Program-made: the position numbers and the translations under genes
DNA from: Rubrobacter sp.
Lineage (GTDB): Bacteria > Actinomycetota > Rubrobacteria > Rubrobacterales > Rubrobacteraceae
NCBI GenBank assembly: GCA_019247245.1
Contig: JAFAPF010000412.1
Location: 1-5,841, forward strand
Direction of reading: 5' to 3'
Length of the DNA: 5,841 nt
In this document: positions 1 to 4,637 of the stretch, one piece after another
How the letters are laid out: every line of letters starts with the position of its first letter
How positions within the stretch are numbered: position 1 is the first letter of the stretch
The notes under the pieces: generated by a model
The model's database searches: none
Seen by the model: only the letters and a program-made list of their open reading frames with translations
Told to the model about the DNA's origin: nothing

Positions 1-176
1 TTGAGCGCGTGAATCTGAGCGTCTTCGAGTTCAACGAACCAGCGATCTCATCGTACGAGAAAATAGGGTTCAAGAAGGAGGGACGAATAAGCCGGGCGGT
101 ACGGCGCGCCGGGGCGTACCGGGACGCGATCACCATGAGGATCCTTGCATCCGAGTGGCACGAGGATAGCGCTTAG
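1..176 (+). CDS. GNAT-family N-acetyltransferase, C-terminal fragment (5' end outside window)
   Basis: An open frame enters from the left edge (first full codon at base 3) and ends at TAG 174-176, giving the last 57 residues of a protein. The segment NLSVFEFNEPAISSYEKIGF, followed by KKEGR and later YRDAITMRIL, matches the C-terminal part of GNAT acetyltransferases of the RimJ/RimL/SpeG-like type: an Asn-x-x-Ala-Ile-x-x-Tyr-Glu-Lys-x-Gly-Phe helix and turn, then the last strands ending near a Trp. These enzymes move an acetyl group from acetyl-CoA to an amine. The acetyl-CoA-binding motif A and the substrate-determining part lie outside the window, so the substrate cannot be named. The gene converges on pheT and its stop overlaps the pheT stop by four bases. 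Family assignment is fairly sure; specificity is unknown. Confidence 0.82.
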   Translation, partial: ERVNLSVFEFNEPAISSYEKIGFKKEGRISRAVRRAGAYRDAITMRILASEWHEDSA

Positions 177-2623
177 CCTCCCCTCACCTCAGCACCAAAA
201 GCCTCCCGTAACCGACCGGATATGCGGGCGATCTCTTCCTTGACCTCGACATCGGTGAGGGTCTCTTCGGCCTGGAACGTGAAGTTGAGCGCAACGCTCT
301 TCCTACCAGGGGGTACCTGAGATCCTACGTAGACGTCAAAGACGCGAGCCTCCGCGAGGATCGAACTACGTAGCTGTGCCACGGTATCGAGCATGTCGCC
401 GACCCTAACCTCTTCGTCCACGAGAATGGCGAGATCCATTGAGACAGCCGGCACGTTGTAGAACAGCGCGAAGTGTGGGGTAGGATCGGGCTCGACAGCA
501 GCAAAGTCAACCTCGAAGGCGCAGACGGGCCATCCCTCTAGCCCGAACATCTGGGCCGTCTCGGGGTGCAACTCACCGACCCAGCCCACCTCCGCGCCAC
601 GGAGGAGCACCGCGGCGCTTCGACCGGGATGAAGAAAAGTCCAGGGTCGCGGCTCAAACGTAGCACTGGGGACCAGACGCTCGACGAGCCCCTTGACCTC
701 GAAGAAGCCTGCCGTCAAAGCCGGGGCGTTCCACACAGACGCGCGAACGGTCCCCGCATAGAGACCCGTAACCTTTTGAAACTCCGCAACCCCTATGAGA
801 AGGTCGGCTGCGGCATCTCCGTCCGAGTCCCCACGGCTAGTATCCCCTAGCAGACGATAACGCAAGGCAGCGTCGCGCAGCTCTAGGGGCTGCTCTCGTG
901 GCTCAAAAACGCGACCAACCTCGAAGAAGGCGCCTCCGCGGACCCCGAAAGAGCGGTTGCGGGCTGCGGTATCGAGAAGGCCCGGCAGGAGGGAGGTACG
1001 AAGGTTGCTTGCCTCGGCGCTCAAAGGATTGCGCAGCTTGAGGGTTCTTTGGACATCAAGCCCCTCGTTCCAGCGGGCAGGACCAAACGGGTAGGTCATG
1101 GTCTCTACGAACCCGAGACCCGCCAGGAGATACCGGAGGCGTCGGAGCTTGCGCTGCTCCCGCGTCATGCCGCCGGGAAGCGGGACACCCGGAAGCCTCT
1201 CCGGCACGTTTTCGAGGCCTATTAAGCGTCCAACCTCCTCGATGAGGTCAGCTTCGCGCCGGAGGTCCCGGCGGAAAGTCGGTACGGTAGTGGAGAGCTT
1301 TCCGTCTTCACGTTGAACCTCACATCCTAGGAGCTCGAGCCTCTGCGCGGCCTCGCTCGCTTCGACCGTCATCCCGAGCAGAAGCTCTGTGCGCTCGAGC
1401 CTGAGGGGCACCTGCCAGGGCCGTGCGGGATCTGGGTAGTGACTCAGGGTGTCGGATGCGGAACGACCGCCGGAGATCTCCGCGATGAGGCCGGTCACGC
1501 GGTCCATCGCGTAGGAGACCATGTTAGGGTCGAGATCGCGCTCGAAGCGCCCAGAGGCGTCGGTACGCAGGCCGAGACGCTGAGAGGTCTCCAAGATGTT
1601 GCGCCCGGCAAAGGTAGCGACCTCGATCAGAACGTCGGTTGTCTGTTCGCCGACCTCGGCTTCTTCTGCGCCCATGACGCCGGCGACGACGAGCCCGCGC
1701 TCTTCGTCTGCGATAACAAGCATCTCCTCGTCGAGAACACGGGTCTGGCCATCCAGGAGGGTCATTTCCTCGCCGGGGTACGCCCGACGGACAACGATGC
1801 TATCTCGTACTCTGGTGGCGTCAAACGCGTGGATGGGTTGGCCAGTCTCGAGCATTACGCAGTTGGTGGCGTCGACGATCGCGTTTATGGAACGCATCCC
1901 GGAGGCGTAGATGCGGCGGCGTATAAAGAGAGGTGCTCTGCCACCGGGCTGGATACCAGAAACTCGGCGCAGGTCATAGCGCGGGCAAAGGTCTTCGGCT
2001 CCGACCCGCAAGTCATAGTCTCCTGTTGGACTTCCGCCCGTCTCGTATGTGGGCTCGGGGATACGAAACGTCGTTTTGAGGATGGCAGCCAGCTCGCGGG
2101 CGATCCCGATCATACCCCAAAGATCGGGGCGGTTGGGCATGACGTCTATCTCCAGAACGGTCTCGCCGATGGGGAAGTAGTCTTTGAGAGGGTGACCGAC
2201 CTCGTAGGGGCCGTCGAGAAGCAGTATCCGCTCGTGGTCATTTGAGATACCGAGCTCGCGTTCACTCAGCATCATGCCGTACGATTCGAGGCCACGCAGC
2301 TTCGTCTTTTTGAGCTTACGGCCATCAGCAAGAGTACTACCGGGGAGGATTACAGGCACACGGGCACCGGGATAGGGGTTCAGGGCGCCGGCCACGATCT
2401 GAACCTGCTGACCTCCGAGGTCCACCTTAGCTACCGAGAGGCGATCGGCGTTGGGGTGCGGGCCGAACTCTATCACCTCCCCCACCACCACTTCACCGCT
2501 CATGACGCCGAGTCGCTCAAGGCCGTCAACCTCCTGACTGCGCAAGGAGAAAAGCTCGACCAGTTCCTCGGCTGTGAGGTCGAAATCTACGTACTCGTGG
2601 AGCCAACTTAGCGGAACGTGCAA
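173..2623 (-). CDS. pheT: Phenylalanyl-tRNA synthetase beta subunit
   Basis: 816 residues, a normal length for bacterial PheT, the beta chain of the cytoplasmic alpha2-beta2 enzyme that charges tRNA-Phe. Domains in order: N-terminal PLSWL segment; EMAP-II/OB-like tRNA-binding domain (about 40-150, HPNADRL at 56-62, KLRGLESYGMMLSERELG at 108-125); EIDVMPNRPDLWG (158-170); B3/B4 editing domain (about 210-395) with GQPIHAFD, GVMGAEEAEVG and GLRTDASGRFERDLDP; B5 (about 405-480, VPTFRRDLRREADLIEEVGR); catalytic-like core (about 485-710); FDX-ACB anticodon-binding domain (about 715-815). Residues known in E. coli to line the editing pocket are all present and fall at the same numbers: His265, Gly318, Glu334, Thr354, Ala356, so proofreading of Tyr-tRNA-Phe is probably intact. 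The start is TTG at 2623-2621, chosen because residues 2-8 match the family N-terminus and a good ribosome binding site precedes it. The gene starts 18 bases after the pheS stop, so the two are probably co-translated. One oddity: Met729 replaces the Arg usual in the FDX-ACB motif. Confidence 0.97.
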   Translation of the reverse strand: MHVPLSWLHEYVDFDLTAEELVELFSLRSQEVDGLERLGVMSGEVVVGEVIEFGPHPNADRLSVAKVDLGGQQVQIVAGALNPYPGARVPVILPGSTLADGRKLKKTKLRGLESYGMMLSERELGISNDHERILLLDGPYEVGHPLKDYFPIGETVLEIDVMPNRPDLWGMIGIARELAAILKTTFRIPEPTYETGGSPTGDYDLRVGAEDLCPRYDLRRVSGIQPGGRAPLFIRRRIYASGMRSINAIVDATNCVMLETGQPIHAFDATRVRDSIVVRRAYPGEEMTLLDGQTRVLDEEMLVIADEERGLVVAGVMGAEEAEVGEQTTDVLIEVATFAGRNILETSQRLGLRTDASGRFERDLDPNMVSYAMDRVTGLIAEISGGRSASDTLSHYPDPARPWQVPLRLERTELLLGMTVEASEAAQRLELLGCEVQREDGKLSTTVPTFRRDLRREADLIEEVGRLIGLENVPERLPGVPLPGGMTREQRKLRRLRYLLAGLGFVETMTYPFGPARWNEGLDVQRTLKLRNPLSAEASNLRTSLLPGLLDTAARNRSFGVRGGAFFEVGRVFEPREQPLELRDAALRYRLLGDTSRGDSDGDAAADLLIGVAEFQKVTGLYAGTVRASVWNAPALTAGFFEVKGLVERLVPSATFEPRPWTFLHPGRSAAVLLRGAEVGWVGELHPETAQMFGLEGWPVCAFEVDFAAVEPDPTPHFALFYNVPAVSMDLAILVDEEVRVGDMLDTVAQLRSSILAEARVFDVYVGSQVPPGRKSVALNFTFQAEETLTDVEVKEEIARISGRLREAFGAEVRGG

Positions 2624-2629
2624 GTATTA

Positions 2630-2636
2630 CCCTTCC
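2630..2636 (-). promoter_or_regulatory. Ribosome binding site of pheT
   Basis: On the minus strand GGAAGGG stands six bases before the TTG start of pheT, inside the 18-base pheS-pheT gap. It is a good Shine-Dalgarno match and fixes the TTG as the start. It is the only clear one in this gene cluster: neither pheS nor the methyltransferase gene has a comparable site. Confidence 0.7.
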
Positions 2637-2641
2637 AGGGA

Positions 2642-3928
2642 CTAGAACTGCCGGAGGAAGCGGAGGTCACCCTCGAAGAAGAGCCTCAGGTCGGGAATAT
2701 CGTACTTGACCATCGCCATCCGGTCTGGACCCATCCCGAAGGCGAAGCCAGTGTATTCTTCAGGGTCGTACCCGACCTCTTCGAAGACCGCAGGATCCAC
2801 CATCCCGGCGCCCCCCATCTCCAACCAGCCGGCGCCTTTGCAGACCTTACAATTGGGATCTTCGCCATCACAGACGAAGCAGCTTACGTCCATCTCGACG
2901 CTCGGCTCGGTGAACTGGAAGTAGCTGGGCCTCAGGCGGAGCCGAACGGCCTCCCCGAAGACGTGGCGGGCCATCGCGGTGAGGGTACCCTTGAGGTGGC
3001 CCATGGTAAGGCCCCGATCCACCGCCAGGCCTTCGACCTGGTTAAACATCGGGGTGTGGGTCGGGTCAGAGTCGCGCCTGTAGACCCTGCCGGGACAGAC
3101 GATGTAGACAGGGGGCTCCTGGGAGAGCATGGTCCGCACCTGGACCGGCGAGGTGTGCGTACGTAAGACGAGACCCTCATCGAGGAAGAAGGTGTCCTGC
3201 ATACCACGAGCCGGGTGACCGGGCGGGATACTCAAGGCCGTGAAGTTGTAGTAGTCGGTCTCAACCTCGGGGCCCTCGGCAACGCGGTAGCCCAAGCCCA
3301 CGAAGAAGTCTACGAGCTCGTCTATGACGCGTTGTGAGGGGTGCAGGCTTCCCTTGGGGTACGGAGTTCCGGGGAGAGTTACGTCCACGGCCTCGGCACG
3401 CAGACGCTCCTCGCGCTCGACGGCTGTTAGCTCTGCCCCTCGTGCTTCGAGAATCGCCTCTATGCTTCGAGAAGCTCGATTGGCCGCTCCACCGATTTGG
3501 GGACGCAACTCGACCGGCAGCTCTCGAATGCTTTTTTTCATCTCGGTGAGCGCCGCCGATCGACCAAGGTACTCGATACGGAGCTGCTCTAGCTCCGCTA
3601 GAGTTTGTGCAGACTCGATAGAGGCCCACGCATCCTCGACGAGCCTATTAACCTCCTCAAGAGACTTTAGGGCCCTCCGCGCTGCTTCAAGAGGATTCTG
3701 TACTCCCTGTGCCTTCTCGAGGGCTTCTAGCGTCCTCTGCGCCTCCTCAAGAGGGTTATTTCTTTGCGCGTCTTCGAGGGTTCCCAGCGCCCTCTGCGTT
3801 GTTTTAAGAGGGTCTTGCGCACGTTGCGCCTCCTCGAGACCGTTCAGCGCCTTCTGCGCCTCCTCAAGAGGATTCTGCCTCCTCTCTACCTCGGCAAAGA
3901 GCCTCAATATATGTTCGATCTCAGTCAT
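2642..3928 (-). CDS. pheS: Phenylalanyl-tRNA synthetase alpha subunit with a repeat-bearing N-terminal extension
   Basis: 428 residues; the catalytic chain of PheRS, which activates phenylalanine with ATP and attaches it to tRNA-Phe. The class II core is complete: VDVTLPG (181-187), ETDYYNF (223-229), the Phe-pocket strand YFQFTEPSVEMD (336-347), motif 2 CPGRVYRRDSDPTHTPMFNQ (278-297), motif 3 GFAFGMGPDRMAM (394-406), and the usual ending DLRFLRQF. Ala396 matches the residue that sets amino-acid pocket size in E. coli PheS (Ala294). Cys350, Cys353, Cys360 and Cys363 form a CxxC-x6-CxxC cluster seen in many PheS proteins. The normal tRNA-binding coiled coil is at about 90-180 (LAELEQLRIEYLGR at 110-123). 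Ahead of it lie about 88 extra residues, mostly four 20-residue tandem units. The start is ATG 3928-3926, nine bases after the methyltransferase stop, with no clear Shine-Dalgarno; TTG at codon 8 is the only other candidate start before codon 130, so a normal-length product is not available. Function is certain; the role of the extension is unknown. Confidence 0.97.
   Translation of the reverse strand: MTEIEHILRLFAEVERRQNPLEEAQKALNGLEEAQRAQDPLKTTQRALGTLEDAQRNNPLEEAQRTLEALEKAQGVQNPLEAARRALKSLEEVNRLVEDAWASIESAQTLAELEQLRIEYLGRSAALTEMKKSIRELPVELRPQIGGAANRASRSIEAILEARGAELTAVEREERLRAEAVDVTLPGTPYPKGSLHPSQRVIDELVDFFVGLGYRVAEGPEVETDYYNFTALSIPPGHPARGMQDTFFLDEGLVLRTHTSPVQVRTMLSQEPPVYIVCPGRVYRRDSDPTHTPMFNQVEGLAVDRGLTMGHLKGTLTAMARHVFGEAVRLRLRPSYFQFTEPSVEMDVSCFVCDGEDPNCKVCKGAGWLEMGGAGMVDPAVFEEVGYDPEEYTGFAFGMGPDRMAMVKYDIPDLRLFFEGDLRFLRQF
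3638..3874 (-). repeat. Four tandem ~60-bp repeats coding for helical 20-residue units in the PheS N-terminus
   Basis: Within pheS, codons 19-97 fall into four tandem units beginning at 3874, 3814, 3757 and 3697 (20, 19, 20 and 20 codons). The protein pattern is N/D-P-L-E-E-A-Q-R-A-L-x-x-L-E-E-A-Q-R-x-Q. Pro falls at residues 20, 40, 59 and 79. The third unit keeps the full pattern; the second is altered at LKTT, and the fourth is degenerate in its second half, where it merges into the normal coiled coil. At DNA level units 1 and 3 share a 19-base identity (plus strand 3853-3871 and 3736-3754), and I count about 44 of 60 bases identical between them. The period keeps the reading frame, as expected from in-frame duplication under selection for the protein. 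Asn/Asp-Pro followed by Glu-Glu is a typical helix N-cap, so each unit is probably one helix of about 18 residues. Confidence 0.88.
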
Positions 3929-3937
3929 TTCGAGTAG

Positions 3938-4618
3938 CTATAGTAGCATACGCATATACGCCTCGTAGAGCAGGATTGAGGCTGCAACCGCAGCGTTCAA
4001 AGACGCCGCGAGCGCTGGTATGGTGGCCTGTCGGGAGCAAGCCGCTGCCACCTCCTCGGGGAGTCCGCTCCCTTCGGCGCCGACCACGATGGCAAGCTTA
4101 ACTGCGGGCAGCGAACCGGGGGCATCTCCCCCTTGAGGCACTGCGGCCACCGTCTCGTATCCCGCAGCGTGGCTGGAAGCCAGGAACTGAAGTGCATCTA
4201 GCTCTCTGCAGATGGGGGTGTGGAAGATAGAGCCCATCGTGGCACGAACGGTCTTGGGATTGTAGAGGTCGGCCGTACCCTTTGTGAGGGCGACCCCGGC
4301 CCCGAAGGCATGGGCCGCGCGGACAACGGTGCCTACGTTCCCGGCGTCCTGAACACCACACAGAAGAACAATCCGATCTCTGTTAAGCATAAGCTCTTCG
4401 GTAGAGACATCGAGGAATGGAAATACGGCAACGGGACCAGTCGGAGTACTCAGCGTTGAGAGCCTGCGAACAGCGTTGGGGTCAGTGAGGAGGTGCACGG
4501 GCGAGGCGGGTGCTTCTTCTACGAAGCTCTGACCCTCGGCGAGAAAGAGGCGCTCGACTTCGCGGTATTTCTTTTGTTTCAGCTTGGCGAGCCGTTTGAG
4601 GACGGCGGCAGAGATCAT
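3938..4618 (-). CDS. SpoU/TrmH-family RNA 2'-O-ribose methyltransferase
   Basis: 226 residues. It probably methylates the 2'-OH of a nucleotide in 23S rRNA (less likely tRNA) using S-adenosylmethionine. The C-terminal SPOUT (knotted) domain from about residue 82 has all three family motifs: motif 1 GVQDAGNVGTVVRAAHAFGA (88-107) with Asn94 and catalytic Arg100; motif 2 IVVGAEGSGLPEE (177-189) with Glu182; motif 3 IPALAASLNAAVAASILLYE (200-219) with Ser206-Leu207-Asn208. LYNPKTVRATMGSIF (118-132) is typical of the rRNA-methylase branch. The N-terminus (LKRLAKLKQKKYREVERLFLAEG, residues 7-29) is the start of the L30e-like substrate-binding domain, which looks about 30 residues shorter than usual between residues 36 and 40. 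ATG at 4618-4616 is the only start possible, since an in-frame TGA stands ten codons upstream; no Shine-Dalgarno is visible. The gene lies directly before pheS, an order also known in B. subtilis (ysgA-pheST) and actinobacteria. The target nucleotide cannot be told from sequence alone. Confidence 0.92.
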   Translation of the reverse strand: MISAAVLKRLAKLKQKKYREVERLFLAEGQSFVEEAPASPVHLLTDPNAVRRLSTLSTPTGPVAVFPFLDVSTEELMLNRDRIVLLCGVQDAGNVGTVVRAAHAFGAGVALTKGTADLYNPKTVRATMGSIFHTPICRELDALQFLASSHAAGYETVAAVPQGGDAPGSLPAVKLAIVVGAEGSGLPEEVAAACSRQATIPALAASLNAAVAASILLYEAYMRMLL

Positions 4619-4637
4619 ACGCCGGAGGAGTTGAGCC

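Noticed and set aside
173..260. Possible terminator at the end of pheT.
   Set aside because: No stem-loop with a following T-run on either strand was visible by eye, and the convergent stop codons leave no intergenic space.
1439..2245. Plus-strand open frame of 268 codons opposite pheT.
   Set aside because: It lies wholly antisense to the conserved editing domain of pheT. Its translation shows no recognisable motif, and long antisense frames are common in GC-rich genes.
2618..3166. Plus-strand open frame of 182 codons opposite the pheS catalytic domain.
   Set aside because: It mirrors highly conserved pheS codons and has no independent family features or ribosome site that I could see.
3727..3822. 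Short out-of-frame minus-strand reading (GTG start, 31 very basic residues) inside the pheS repeats, with GAGGAGG six bases before it.
   Set aside because: The Shine-Dalgarno match is a by-product of Glu-Glu codons and the Arg/Lys richness follows from shifting the frame of a GAG/CAG-rich repeat. Nothing supports translation.
3850..3875. Regular spaced repeats considered as a CRISPR array.
   Set aside because: The units are contiguous with no unique spacers, diverge like codons, and encode an open frame fused to PheS.
3324..3968. Plus-strand frame of 214 codons giving a Ser/Arg/Cys-rich repetitive protein.
   Set aside because: Its repetition is just the antisense reading of the pheS tandem repeats; the sense frame joins to a complete PheS core, which settles the coding strand.
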